Of a DNA stretch of 64,000 nucleotides, positions 17,198 to 26,967 are shown one piece after another. The position numbers and the translations under genes are program-made. The stretch spans positions 232,903 through 296,902 of the forward strand of contig NZ_AOIQ01000014.1 in the NCBI RefSeq assembly GCF_000337515.1, written 5' to 3'. How positions within the stretch are numbered: the first letter of the stretch is position 1; each line of letters begins with the position of its first letter. The notes beneath the pieces were generated by a model. The model worked only from the letters and a program-made list of their open reading frames with translations. It made no database searches and had not been told where the DNA came from. The DNA comes from Halovivax asiaticus JCM 14624 (GTDB lineage Archaea; Halobacteriota; Halobacteria; Halobacteriales; Natrialbaceae).

Positions 17198-18166
17198 ATG
17201 GAAGAATTGCCAGCGGGTGAGCGAATCGAGACGGTGCTCGGACGGGTGGAACCAGTGCGATCCCTTCATGCAGTCCCGCCGCACGAAGTGTACGAGGTCG
17301 AAGTCGACGACCGTCGGGCGGTCTGCAAGGTGTCCGTGGACGATCGCGGGTCGGCCGGTGTCGAGGGACGAGTCCTCCGGTACGTAGCGAGGGAGACGTC
17401 GATTCCGGTTCCCGAGATATTCGACGTGGGTGCGGGCTGGTTTCTCGCGGCCTACCGGGACGATTCGCCGACAGAACCGCCGGAGGACGAGCAGGTCCTC
17501 GAGACGGACTGGCTCCGGATTGCCGGACGGACGCTCGCGACGCTCCACGGCGAGGCGACGTTCGACCGACCGGGGTTGCTGGCGATCGACGGCGATCCCG
17601 CCGATCCGGAGAGCGACCTGCGGATCGACACCGACCGAGATGCGACGTGGAGCGACGCGCTCGATGATCAGCTGGCCGTCTACGAACGGACCGTCTCCGC
17701 CACCGGATACGAGAGCGCGGTCGCCGAAACGCGGGCGTTCCTTCGGGATCACGCCGCCCGATTCGACTGTCTTGACGGCGAAGCCGCGCTCTGTCACGGC
17801 TGGTTCACGCCGGACCACGTCGCCGTCGCCGGCGGCGACACGACCTGTGTCATCGACTTCGAACACGCCCTGGCGGGCAGTCCCGAGTGGGACTACTGGC
17901 GAACCGCCGTCCCGCTGTTCGACGGGGGCGGCTGGGAGGGACCGGACGACGCCGAGGCGACGTTCCGAGCGGCCTACGAGTCCGTCCGACCGCTTCCGGA
18001 CGGATTCGACGAGCGAGCCGACGCCTACCGGGCGTTCGTCGCCGCCTCACACCTCGACTCGCTCACCACCCAGCGAGGGATCGACGAAGAAACGCAGGAC
18101 GTCGCGTCGTTCCTCTCGGCGTTCATCGACGAGACCCTCGCCACCTGCCGAGACGCGTGGACGTGA
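17198..18166 (+). CDS. APH-like phosphotransferase fold with altered catalytic loop
   Basis: The 322-residue product from MEELPAGERIETVLG has the aminoglycoside-phosphotransferase/choline-kinase layout: the N-lobe beta strands and Lys (VYEVEVDDRRAVCKVSV), the hinge region, then the C-lobe. The catalytic loop reads LCHGWFTPDHVAV where active kinases have HGDxxxxN. The Asp position is Trp and the Asn position is His. The metal-binding CVIDFEHA remains. The enzyme may be inactive, altered in chemistry, or a binding protein. No operon partner is visible; the downstream gene is convergent. Confidence 0.75.
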   Translation: MEELPAGERIETVLGRVEPVRSLHAVPPHEVYEVEVDDRRAVCKVSVDDRGSAGVEGRVLRYVARETSIPVPEIFDVGAGWFLAAYRDDSPTEPPEDEQVLETDWLRIAGRTLATLHGEATFDRPGLLAIDGDPADPESDLRIDTDRDATWSDALDDQLAVYERTVSATGYESAVAETRAFLRDHAARFDCLDGEAALCHGWFTPDHVAVAGGDTTCVIDFEHALAGSPEWDYWRTAVPLFDGGGWEGPDDAEATFRAAYESVRPLPDGFDERADAYRAFVAASHLDSLTTQRGIDEETQDVASFLSAFIDETLATCRDAWT

Positions 18167-18171
18167 GGCGG

Positions 18172-18840
18172 TTATCGCTGGAGCGTTTCGAGGGTTTCTG
18201 CGGCCTCGTTCGCGGCTTCGAGACACTCGCGAGCGTATCGGGGGTCGTCGGTCGTCGCCGCCTCGCGTGCGAAGCGTTCGAGTGCCGCCCGGAGCGAGGT
18301 CACCGCGTCGGTCGCGTCGCCGTCGGCAGGCCGTGCGGGCGTGCGTCTCGGCGGCGTCGACGGGCCACCGGTGGCGCCGGCGTCGGGACCGGCCAGTTCC
18401 GACGGATCCGGTGTGTCGACAGCGTCCGGGTTCGTCGGCGACGACTGTGGGTCGAACGATTGGCGCTCCGGTTCGACCGACGACGGCTCGCGGGGCTCGT
18501 CGGCCGTGCGCGAGTCGTTCGGTGCTTGCGACGTCGGTTCTGGGCGGCGGTCGGACGTACCGTTCTGGGGGGCGTCACCGGCAGCGGCGCCGTTCGCCGA
18601 CGCCTCGACGCCCTCCGGACCACCGTGACAGGACGGACAGAAGGTGGCACCGTTCTGCTGGAAGAGCGGGTCGCCACAGGTGTTACAGTGTGAGTTCGTC
18701 ATCGTCGCGCCCTTCAACAGGAGGTCGCTCATGCGCTGGGTGGCCTCACGCTCGGTGTCGTCTTCCTCGTACTTCTCGCGCAGTTCCTCCCGGAGGGCTT
18801 CCTTGTCGATACCGCCGTCGTCGTCCTCCGTCTCGCTCAT
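18172..18840 (-). CDS. Sjogren's syndrome/scleroderma autoantigen 1-like zinc-ribbon protein
   Basis: The 222-residue product has a helical N-terminus (EATQRMSDLLLKGATMTNSHC) followed by a CxxC...CxxC zinc ribbon (CNTCGDPLFQQNGATFCPSC), the signature of the UPF0148/SSSCA1 family. A long Pro/Ser/Asp-rich linker leads to a C-terminal helical domain (VTSLRAALERFAREAATT). The role in archaea is unsettled. It is convergent with the phosphotransferase gene, with five bases between stops. Confidence 0.85.
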   Translation of the reverse strand: MSETEDDDGGIDKEALREELREKYEEDDTEREATQRMSDLLLKGATMTNSHCNTCGDPLFQQNGATFCPSCHGGPEGVEASANGAAAGDAPQNGTSDRRPEPTSQAPNDSRTADEPREPSSVEPERQSFDPQSSPTNPDAVDTPDPSELAGPDAGATGGPSTPPRRTPARPADGDATDAVTSLRAALERFAREAATTDDPRYARECLEAANEAAETLETLQR

Positions 18841-18951
18841 AGACGACTAGTGGGGCTGGAACGTCGAAAAGGCTACGACCCGCGTCAGGGACTGGCGTCG
18901 GTGGCCGTCGATCGCGTTCCGCCGCGGCCGTCGCAGACCGTCCCCGAAGGC

Positions 18952-19383
18952 TCACTCCGTCCGTCGAAACATCCCGTTCGACGCCGGACGGGTCGCTTCG
19001 AAGCCGAATCGCTCGTAGAAGCCGTCGACGTCGGCGAAAAGGTTCACGTAGGCGTTCGGCGGGGCCGTCTCGGCGATCCAGTCGTCGATCGCGGACATGA
19101 TCGCCGTTCCCAGGCCCCGGCCCTGGTGGTCGGGGTGGACGGCCATGTCGCAGAGCTGGTAGACGGTTCCACCGTCGCCGACGACGCGTCCCATGCCGAC
19201 CGGCTCGTCCGTCGGCTCGTGGACGACGGTGACACCGAACAGCGAGTTCGGGAGGCCGCGTTCTGCACCGTCGCGTGATCGCGGGGGCATGCCGGCGGCC
19301 TCACGGAGCACGAGGAACGTCTCGGTGGTCGGGACCTCCCGCCGAAGCGTGTAGCCGTCGGGAACGGTTGCGGGTGCTGCCAT
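18952..19383 (-). CDS. GNAT N-acetyltransferase
   Basis: The 143-residue product shows the GNAT core: VGMGRVVGDGGTVYQLCDMAVHP, then the acetyl-CoA loop HQGRGLGTAIMSAIDDW and the C-terminal FYERFGFEATRP. It is a single-domain acetyltransferase; the substrate is not predictable. It precedes the LOG-like gene on the same strand with a 51-base gap. Confidence 0.92.
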   Translation of the reverse strand: MAAPATVPDGYTLRREVPTTETFLVLREAAGMPPRSRDGAERGLPNSLFGVTVVHEPTDEPVGMGRVVGDGGTVYQLCDMAVHPDHQGRGLGTAIMSAIDDWIAETAPPNAYVNLFADVDGFYERFGFEATRPASNGMFRRTE

Positions 19384-19434
19384 GCAGGAGCGTTCGCCGG
19401 CAGTGAAATGAGGGTGACGGTGACGACGGGTGTG

Positions 19435-19887
19435 CTACTCGGAGACGGCGGATTCGACGAACTCGACCGCCGCTTGGGGGGTCGACGCCGTCTCCATGTC
19501 GAGACTCGGGACCTCCGCCGCCCCGAGACCCACGATCGGACGCTCGTACACGTGGGCGAACCCGATTTCGGAGAGGGTACCGGTGCTTCCGGCGAGGGCG
19601 ATTACCGCGTCGCCGTTCAGCGGGACGAGCGCGTTGCGAGCGTGACCCATGCCGGTCGCGATCGGGACGTCGACGTGGGGGTTGGCGTCGGCGACCGAGT
19701 TGGTCGGAAGGATGCCGATGGTGCGGCCGCCGGCCTCCGACGCGCCGCGACAGACGGCCCACATGGTGCCGCCGAGTCCGCCGCAGACGACGTCGTGACC
19801 CCGGGTTCCCAGCTCCCGGCCGACTCGCTCGGCGAGTTTCGACTCCGCATCGGTGATCTCACCCCCGCCGATGACACTGACGCGCAT
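19435..19887 (-). CDS. TIGR00725/LOG-like Rossmann protein
   Basis: The 150-residue product from MRVSVIGGGEITDAE carries the Rossmann-like fold of the LOG/lysine-decarboxylase-like superfamily: GHDVVCGGLGGTMWAVCRGA, TIGILPT, and the substrate loop ALAGSTGTLSEIGFA in place of the PGGxGTxxE of LOG proteins. Members may hydrolyse nucleotide monophosphates or bind Mo-cofactor precursors. The start was chosen over an upstream one because the extension lacks codon bias. Confidence 0.85.
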   Translation of the reverse strand: MRVSVIGGGEITDAESKLAERVGRELGTRGHDVVCGGLGGTMWAVCRGASEAGGRTIGILPTNSVADANPHVDVPIATGMGHARNALVPLNGDAVIALAGSTGTLSEIGFAHVYERPIVGLGAAEVPSLDMETASTPQAAVEFVESAVSE

Positions 19888-20246
19888 GAGAGAGACAGGA
19901 CGGGCCGGGCCCTTGACTGTTTGGTACCCGGAGGGCATCCAGTTCAATTTGAAATTCACGTCTGAGATACTATCGTCGAGACTGGACCGCCGTTCCGCAG
20001 ACTCGAATGGACTGTTGTCGGCAACGTTCACGGACGCGGACGGCAGTGCCGTCAGCGGTGATCGGTCGCGGCGACGGGCGACTGGCGGAGGGGGATCGAC
20101 GATCAGATGGACGGGTTACCCAGGCCAGACGGAGCCGGGTCCAGACCACCAGTACGACGGCAGAAGGATAGGTTCTGCGGAGACGGGCCGTTATTTCAAT
20201 AGAAGATAGTGACCAGTAGCATTATTCCGGGTGGTGATATCCACGA
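19888..20246. other. Intergenic region upstream of the acyl-CoA synthetase gene
   Basis: This 359-base divergent gap has no credible ORF. The right end is AT-richer (gttatttcaatagaagatagtg around 20191-20212) and probably contains the synthetase promoter. I see no RNA or repeat in it. Confidence 0.4.
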
Positions 20247-21947
20247 TTGTGTATGGGAACTAGCCACAACCTCTCGGACTACGATACGGTACGGGAAGCG
20301 TTTACGTGGGACGACATCGCCGCAGAAGCTGACTGGGACGCACCGACCACCCTGAATATCGGGCACGAGGTTGCCGACCGACACGCGACCGACCGGGGAC
20401 GGGTCGCGCTCTATCAGGTCGGAACCGACGGGGAGCTGTCGACGATGACGTTCTGGCAGCTCGCCGATCGGTCGAACCAGTTCGCAAACGTCCTCGACGA
20501 CATCGGTGTCGAGCAGGGCGACCGGGTGTTCTCGTACGTGCCCCGGACTCCCGAACACTACGTGGCGCTGGTCGGGACGCTCAAACACGGCGCCGTCTGG
20601 GGGAGCATCAACGAACGGTTCGGTCCCGAGGGCATCGCCGCCCGGCTGGGCGACTGTGACGCGACGGCCGTCGTCACGACGAGCGATAACCGCGACACGA
20701 TCGCGGACGTACTGGACGACGTCCGGACGATCGACCACGTGATCACCGTCGACCGTGGCAGGGGCGTTCCCGCAGACGACGTGGCATTCGACACCGCCCT
20801 CGACGCCGCGAGCACGGCATACGACGTCGCCGAAACCGGTGCTGAAGACGACGCATTGCTGTACTACACGTCGGGGACGACGGGGCCCGCCAAAGGCGTC
20901 CTGCACAAACAGCGCTGGCTCCTCGGCGTCGCCGCGACCCAGAAGTACGCCGTCGATCTCCAGGCTGACGATCTCTACTGGTCGACCGGCGACCTCGGCT
21001 GGCTCACCGGCGCGATCAACACGCTCGGCGCCTGGTTCTGGGGAACGCCGCTGTTCACGTACGAGGGCGAGTTCGGTCCCGAAACGTGGGCCGAACTGCT
21101 CGACGAGTACCCGATCACCGTGCTGTTCTCGGTGCCGACGGCCTACCGGATGCTCCGGGAGAACGAAGCCGTGCTCGCCGACGTCGACCTGGATCTGCGA
21201 CACGCGCTCTCGATCGGCGAACCGCTCAGCGCCGGCATCGTCGAGTGGGGCGAGGCAGAACTCGGCGTCACGATCCTCGATACGTACGGCCAGACCGAGA
21301 CCGGGAACATGATCATCAACAACTACCCGACGATGGAGCTCCGACCCGGGTCGATGGGGAAGCCACTGCCCGGCATCGAAGCAGACATCGTCGATCCCGA
21401 GACGGGGGCGGTCATGGAACCCGGCGAGACCGGCGAGATCGCCCAGCGCGGCGACTAGCCGTGTTTCTTCGCCGAGTTCTGGAACAGGCCGGAACAGACT
21501 CAGAACGCGTTCGTCGACGGGCCCGACGGCGAATGGTACCTCTCTGGCGACCTCGCACACAAAGACGAGGACGGCTACGTCTGGTTCGAGGGACGGGCCG
21601 ACGACGTCATCCTCTCGTCGGGCTATCGGATCGGGCCGTTCGAGGTAGAGAGTGCACTGGGCGAACACGAGGCCGTCGCGGAGGCGGCGGTCGTCCCCCG
21701 GCCCCACGAGGAGCGGGGCAACATCGTCAAGGCCTACATCGTCCCGAGCGAGGGCGCCGAGTCGTCAGAACGGACGAAAGAGGCGATTCAGAATCACGTG
21801 AAAGAGGTGCTCTCGGCGCACGAGTATCCCCGCGAGATCGAGTTCAGAGACGAACTGCCCAAAACGGTGACGGGCAAGATTCGCCGCACCGAGCTTCGGG
21901 ACGACGCTGCGAACGACGTGGCCGAAGAAGCTGAGGCCGAACCCTGA
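20247..21947 (+). pseudogene. Acyl/acetyl-CoA synthetase interrupted by an in-frame TAG
   Basis: This AMP-forming acyl-CoA synthetase should activate acetate or another short acid. The AMP-binding motif YYTSGTTGPAKGV, TYGQTETG and the late YLSGDLAHKDEDGYVWFEGRADD, SGYRIGPFEVE and LPKTVTGKIRR are all present in one frame. At 21456-21458 a TAG interrupts the frame between EIAQRGD and PCFFAEFWN; after it the same frame continues without shift to TGA at 21945-21947, 566 codons in total. Without readthrough the protein would lose the C-terminal domain and catalytic lysine. TAG serves as a normal stop for ileS and other genes here, so general recoding is unlikely. A recent nonsense mutation or a base-call error is most likely. 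Confidence 0.85.
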
Positions 21948-22067
21948 AAACGGCAACAAACGTGGGTTGGTATCGACCACCGCTCCAGCCCGCCTCGTCC
22001 CAATCGAACGGCGCACCGTCACGGGACCCGACGGTTTAACCAGTAGGAAGTCGTATCCGAACCCGGC

Positions 22068-22982
22068 ATGTCAAAAGTTAGCGTGGTCGGCGCCGCCGGG
22101 ACGGTCGGCGCCGCCGCCGGCTACAATCTCGCACTGCGCGACGTCGTCGACGAACTCGTCTTCGTCGATATCCCCGACCAGGAGGACGTCACGATCGGCC
22201 AGGCCGCCGACACGAACCACGGGGTGGCCTACGACTCGAACACGACCGTTCGGCAGGGGACGTACGCGGACACGGCCGGGTCCGACGTCGTCGTCATCAC
22301 TGCCGGGATTCCCCGCTCGCCCGGCCAGACCAGAATCGACCTCGCGGGCGACAACGCGCCGATCATGGAGGACATCGGGTCGTCGCTCGCCGAGCACAAC
22401 GACGACTTCGTCACCGTCACGACCTCGAACCCGGTCGACCTGCTCAATCGCCACCTCTACGAGACTGGCGACCGAGCCCGCCAGCAAGTGATCGGCTTCG
22501 GCGGTCGACTCGACTCCGCCCGCTTCCGGTACGTCATCGCCCAGCGCTACGACGCTCCCGTCCAGAACGTCGACGCGACCATCCTCGGCGAACACGGCGA
22601 CGCCCAGGTCCCCCTCTTCTCGAAGGTTCGCGTGGACGGCGAGGACCTTGCGTTCGATGAGAGCGAGCGAGAGGAACTGCTCGGCGAGCTCCAGGAGAGT
22701 GCGATGAACGTCATCGAGAAGAAAGGCGCCACGCAATGGGGCCCCGCGACCGGCGTCGCCCACACGGTCGAGGCGATTCTGCGGGATACCGGCGAAGTCC
22801 TGCCCTGCAGCCTAAAACTCGACGGCGAGTTCGGCCACGATGGCACCGCCTTCGGCGTGCCGTGCAAGCTCGGATCCGACGGCGTCGAGGAAGTCGTCGA
22901 GTGGGACCTCACCGACGACGAACACGACCAGCTCGACGAGGCCGCCGAGAAACTCACGGAGCAGTACGAGAAGATCGCCTGA
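22068..22982 (+). CDS. mdh: Malate dehydrogenase
   Basis: This 304-residue LDH/MDH-family enzyme interconverts malate and oxaloacetate in the TCA cycle. The NAD-binding glycine loop is [11 protein letters not shown]. The substrate arginines and aspartate lie in [31 protein letters not shown] and [12 protein letters not shown], and the catalytic His is in [14 protein letters not shown]. The Arg in the mobile loop (PRSPGQTR) favours malate. It is strongly acidic, as expected for a halophilic MDH. Confidence 0.95.
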   Translation: MSKVSVVGAAGTVGAAAGYNLALRDVVDELVFVDIPDQEDVTIGQAADTNHGVAYDSNTTVRQGTYADTAGSDVVVITAGIPRSPGQTRIDLAGDNAPIMEDIGSSLAEHNDDFVTVTTSNPVDLLNRHLYETGDRARQQVIGFGGRLDSARFRYVIAQRYDAPVQNVDATILGEHGDAQVPLFSKVRVDGEDLAFDESEREELLGELQESAMNVIEKKGATQWGPATGVAHTVEAILRDTGEVLPCSLKLDGEFGHDGTAFGVPCKLGSDGVEEVVEWDLTDDEHDQLDEAAEKLTEQYEKIA

Positions 22983-23125
22983 CACGGTCAGTGCCAGAAG
23001 CTGGCGACACCGGGTTCATCCCGCTATCGCATCGGTTCGAACCGCACGTCCCAGCCCGGTCGGGCGTCACACGGACCTCGATCGTTCGGGTGGCTAACCC
23101 GGCCGATCGGCATTGTCCGACACTG

Positions 23126-25804
23126 TCACCGCCGCTGATCGTGCCCGAGAGCGGCCCGGAGAATCCGCATGCCAGGCGCGGTGATGCCGTAGTTTTCCAT
23201 GCCGAAGGGATGCATGTTCGACTGGTTGGCCGGCGGCAGGAGGCTGCCGATAACGGTGATCGAACCGAGTTCGCCGACGATCACGTCGCCGTCCGTCGTG
23301 GCGGCTACGTCACCGCCGGCCGACGTGAACGCGTTCTGGTTCACGGTGTGGACCGGCGACTCGTTGCTGGGCGTGTAACCGATCGTCGGGCCCGTCCAGA
23401 GTTCGCCCTCGAGCGAGCTGACGTGGTTCACCAGTTCGTGGTTCGACGTGCTCTCGAGTGTGGCAAACTGCCGGGTGGTTCGGTTCACGTCCGAAGCGCT
23501 GATCGAGCCCGCGCCCTCGACACTGAGCGAGCCCAGGAGCGAGAGGCCCGCGTCGGTCAGGACGAGGTCGCCGCCGGCGTCGACGTACGCCTCGATCGCG
23601 GCGACGTAAGTGGAACTGTCGACGCCGTCGTCGTGGAGGATCACTAGCTGATCGTGGGCCGGCTGGCCGCCGCTAACCAGCGCACCGCTTTCGACATCGC
23701 TCACGGAAAGCGTCGCGGCCGAGCCGTCGACCATGGCGTCGCCGTACTCCTCCAGGAAGGTGACCGGCGTCACGTCGTACGGACGCTGGTCGTAGTCCAT
23801 GGTCCCCGGATCGGGCTGTCCGCTGGCATCGATGGTCGCGAACCGGAGAGCGGCCGTACCACCCTCACCGCGAGTGCGTCCGCTCTCGCCTCCGGCGCGG
23901 TCGCTCTCGCCGCGAGCACGCTCGTCCCCGCTCTGAACGCGGACTTCCCAGGTTCCCGAGTCGGGATCGGTCACCAGCCAGTCCGCGCCGCGGCCGAATT
24001 CCCGCCCGCGGACCGGCGCGGAGCGAATCTCGGTGCCGTCCGGCGCGATCAGCGAGGCCTCGTCGATGCGGCCCGTCGCTTCGGTGACGTCGATCGAGAG
24101 GGTGTGGACGCCGCGGTCGACACTGATTGGGTGGCGTCCGCGACCGATCGCCGCGTCGATCGTGGTCTCGTCACGCGAGAGCGTCGTCGCCGAATCGATC
24201 GTGACGTCGTTCGAACTACGGGCCACGGTCGGACTGTCGACGATCGCGAGCGAACGGCCGTCGGTCTCGATCCCGCCGTCGATCGGCTCGCCCGCGACGC
24301 GCGCGAGTTCGCGCATGCAGATCTGGTAGGCCGCCGTCTGCACCGTCACGAGGCCGGCGTTGAAGGGGACAGGACTGGCCGTCTGGGCGTTGTCGATCGC
24401 CATTTCGTAGCTGAGTACCGTCGCACCGAGTCCACCCATTTCGACGGTCTTGCCGAGCCAGCCACCCATGCTGCCGGTGACGTTGTAGTCGATCGTGTCC
24501 GCGGTGGTCCCCCACTCGTAGGGCACCGAGGGTACCTCGTAGATGCCGCGCTGGGAGGCCGCGTCGGAGATCTCACTGCTGTACTGGTCCATCAGCGGAG
24601 CGATCTCGTCTTCGTAGGCCTGATTCGTCCGCTCGTTGAGGGCGTCGATCGCTGCCTGGTCGCGCGGCCCGTACTCGCCGTTTCCTTGCATCGAGTTGAC
24701 GAAGTGGTTCGAGCCGTACATTCCGTGGAAGTCCGAGGCGTAAGCGACGTCGTCGTATTTGCGGAGTTCGTGGACGAGCCAGAGGACGTCCGGGACGTTC
24801 TGTTCGTACTGACTCTCGACGTCGTCGTCCGGGCCGCTGGGATCGTCGTTGACCAGATTCTGGCCGTTCGGTTCGCCGGGATACCGGTTGGGATCGATGA
24901 GCCCCGCGGTCGGGTACTGTCGGTTCGGATCCAGATTGGAGCCGTTCACACGCGTGAAGGTATCGCTCGAGGAACTGGCTGCCGAGACGGTTTCGGGATG
25001 TCTCGCCATCCAGCCGTCGGGGTTCGACAGGACGAAGACGAGGCCGATGTCGTCGAGCCAGGACTCGAGTGCTTCCTCCTCGCCGCGGAGGACGCCTTCG
25101 AGGAGGCGCATCCCCGCTTCGACACCGCTTCGCTCGTCGCCGTGAATGCTGAGCGAGTTGACGACGACCGATTTGTCGGTGATCGTATCCACGTCGTTCG
25201 AGAGTTCCGCGACCACGAGGTCGTAGGAACGCCGGTCGCCGCTTCGTCGGTTGTCCAGGCCCGGCGTGTTCCCGAAGCGTTTCACGTTGACGCGGTCGGG
25301 ATATTCCGCGGCGAAGTGTTCGAGGCCGTCGACGGCCTCCTCGTAGGCGATGTAATCGAGCGCGTCCTGTGGGTCGGGAAACACCCGGTCCGGGTAGTCG
25401 TGGTGCTTCCAGAACGGATTCGCGCCGGGCGAGAACTCGAGTTGCGTTATCAGCGGCAGCTGTGCGAGTTCCGCGGCTTCGTCGGGTGTCAGGCGTGCGT
25501 ACGCCGCGGGCCACGGGTTCTCCGTCGTTCGGACATCGGTCCCGAAGCCCTCGATCTGGGCGAAGCCCCGTTCGTCGAAAAGGTGAAGCAATGTCGGGAT
25601 TCGCTCGCCGCTTCCCACCCGATCCACGACGAACGCGTACTCGTCGGTCATCGCGGACTGTGTCGTCGGCGTCGATGCACCTGCCGTGTCGACGAACAAT
25701 CCGCTCACTCCCGCGCCCGCGGCGGCGAGGAACGAACGCCGGCTGACAGGGCAGGGTCGGTCACTGACTGATCGCTGTGCGCGGTGGTTCGGATTTTCGT
25801 CCAT
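23126..25804 (-). CDS. Tat-exported M14 zinc carboxypeptidase
   Basis: The 892-residue product has a twin-arginine signal (SRRSFLAAAGAGVSGLF). The M14 domain shows zinc ligands in SIHGDERSGVE and DFHGMYGSNHF and the probable catalytic Glu in LSYEMAID. The C-terminal part has a beta-sandwich region (GVHTLSIDVTEATGRI) and a ThuA/GATase-like segment (LVILHDDGVDSSTY, AYVDAGGDLVLTDAG). It is predicted to trim peptides outside the cell. A TATA-like run at about 25831-25842 precedes the start by about 30 bases, in line with a very short leader. Confidence 0.9.
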   Translation of the reverse strand: MDENPNHRAQRSVSDRPCPVSRRSFLAAAGAGVSGLFVDTAGASTPTTQSAMTDEYAFVVDRVGSGERIPTLLHLFDERGFAQIEGFGTDVRTTENPWPAAYARLTPDEAAELAQLPLITQLEFSPGANPFWKHHDYPDRVFPDPQDALDYIAYEEAVDGLEHFAAEYPDRVNVKRFGNTPGLDNRRSGDRRSYDLVVAELSNDVDTITDKSVVVNSLSIHGDERSGVEAGMRLLEGVLRGEEEALESWLDDIGLVFVLSNPDGWMARHPETVSAASSSSDTFTRVNGSNLDPNRQYPTAGLIDPNRYPGEPNGQNLVNDDPSGPDDDVESQYEQNVPDVLWLVHELRKYDDVAYASDFHGMYGSNHFVNSMQGNGEYGPRDQAAIDALNERTNQAYEDEIAPLMDQYSSEISDAASQRGIYEVPSVPYEWGTTADTIDYNVTGSMGGWLGKTVEMGGLGATVLSYEMAIDNAQTASPVPFNAGLVTVQTAAYQICMRELARVAGEPIDGGIETDGRSLAIVDSPTVARSSNDVTIDSATTLSRDETTIDAAIGRGRHPISVDRGVHTLSIDVTEATGRIDEASLIAPDGTEIRSAPVRGREFGRGADWLVTDPDSGTWEVRVQSGDERARGESDRAGGESGRTRGEGGTAALRFATIDASGQPDPGTMDYDQRPYDVTPVTFLEEYGDAMVDGSAATLSVSDVESGALVSGGQPAHDQLVILHDDGVDSSTYVAAIEAYVDAGGDLVLTDAGLSLLGSLSVEGAGSISASDVNRTTRQFATLESTSNHELVNHVSSLEGELWTGPTIGYTPSNESPVHTVNQNAFTSAGGDVAATTDGDVIVGELGSITVIGSLLPPANQSNMHPFGMENYGITAPGMRILRAALGHDQRR

Positions 25805-26368
25805 CTTCCCTCAGGAGTTAGGCCTTCGAATATAAAAATATAATCTAGATCTATAGAAATTATATAGCATATTGGCCAGGAGCGTAATGAGGGAGCACCC
25901 CCAGCGTGACGACAGCGATAGTTCCGGATGGTGACCGTGTCGTCGGAACGGAAATGATGGCCTAACTGGCGGTCAGACAATCGAGTAAGATGAACACCAT
26001 CACTATCTTCTCATCGAGGGAGAGGTTCAAGCTCGACGAGATAGCCCCTGGACAAGAGGTGACACGGTGTAACAGAAATCCACAACCCATACTGGGATAT
26101 GGAGATACGTATTCCGTTCTCACCCAACGGCCCAACCGAGACTCAGTGGCCCGAATCGGTATGTCTGAGGCAGAAAACGGCGCCGTACTATTGGTCGATA
26201 TCGGGTTGACAACCTCCGGAAACGCAAAGAAGGATGCTACTCCGAACGGTCCGAAAGCGATAGCAAACACGCAAAACACTGCGCCGGTTCATTTTACGAA
26301 AGGAAGAATTGGCATGGAATAATTAATAACGTAGGGGTGGAATATTGTGCTGAAAGGAAGATCGCCGC
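25805..26368. other. Low-GC intergenic region with weak ORFs only
   Basis: The 564 bases between the divergent M14 and lipoprotein genes are much AT-richer than the window. Overlapping frames on both strands (plus 25990-26322 and minus 25962-26279) are open, but neither has haloarchaeal codon bias or acidic composition. The minus frame begins with a hydrophobic stretch (FCVFAIAFGPFGVASFFAF) from a GTG. I do not call either as a gene. The region may be decayed foreign DNA. Confidence 0.4.
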
Positions 26369-26920
26369 ATGAAACGACGGAACATCCTCCAGGCGATCGG
26401 AGCGGGAAGCGGGGCGGTTCTCGTCGGCTGTCTCTCGAACGGCACGTCGGACGACGCTGACGAACCCGTCGCATCGCTCGCACTCGTCGAAATAGAAAAC
26501 AGAACTGGCGAAGCGGTCAACGTAACCGTCGTTGCCCGGCGAAATGGAACGCAGGTTCACGAGGACCGATACTCGATAGCGGGAGTGCGAACGGAAACGA
26601 GCGACGGGGCCGGCGAGCACGGTGTTATCGACGGTGTCCAGCTCGTCGAAGACTGGATGGGAGCGACCGACGAGTACGAACTGGAATTCGAGGTCCCGGA
26701 ACACGGGCTACGGACGTCGTTCACCAGTTCGGACCCGATCGGTGAGTACCAAAGCGCGTCTGACCGCGATCTGGACGGCGAGTGTTATTTCGTCCGCGTC
26801 GAAGTCGGGGACGGAAGCGGCAACGCGACGCCCGAGACCGTTCCCGAACGGATCGGCGCGTGGGCGATGGTATACGACCACGACGTGTTCGAGCGAGAAC
26901 ACGCCGGTGACTGTTCCTGA
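26369..26920 (+). CDS. Tat lipoprotein of unknown function
   Basis: The 183-residue product starts with MKRRNILQAIGAGSGAVLVGC, a twin-arginine signal with lipobox VGC. The mature part has a beta-rich domain (ALVEIENRTGEAVNVTVVA, GTQVHEDRYSIAG) and ends with Cys near the C-terminus (HAGDCS). Its layout recalls the paralogous lipoproteins at 10544 and 29338, but similarity is weak. It lies beside a low-GC region. Confidence 0.7.
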   Translation: MKRRNILQAIGAGSGAVLVGCLSNGTSDDADEPVASLALVEIENRTGEAVNVTVVARRNGTQVHEDRYSIAGVRTETSDGAGEHGVIDGVQLVEDWMGATDEYELEFEVPEHGLRTSFTSSDPIGEYQSASDRDLDGECYFVRVEVGDGSGNATPETVPERIGAWAMVYDHDVFEREHAGDCS

Positions 26921-26967
26921 GCAGGATACGCGCTCCGTTCCTCCAGGACGCGGTGAGGAGGGCGTCG

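Noticed and set aside
21456-21458. Pyrrolysine or general TAG recoding
   Set aside because: TAG ends several intact genes in the window, such as ileS, and no pyl genes are visible here. Local readthrough cannot be ruled out.
20196-21707. 503-codon minus-strand frame across the acyl-CoA synthetase
   Set aside because: It is an antisense shadow. The plus strand has AMP-binding and C-terminal motifs in order.
23654-25771. 705-codon plus-strand frame over the M14 peptidase gene
   Set aside because: It is an antisense shadow; the minus strand has the Tat signal and zinc ligands.
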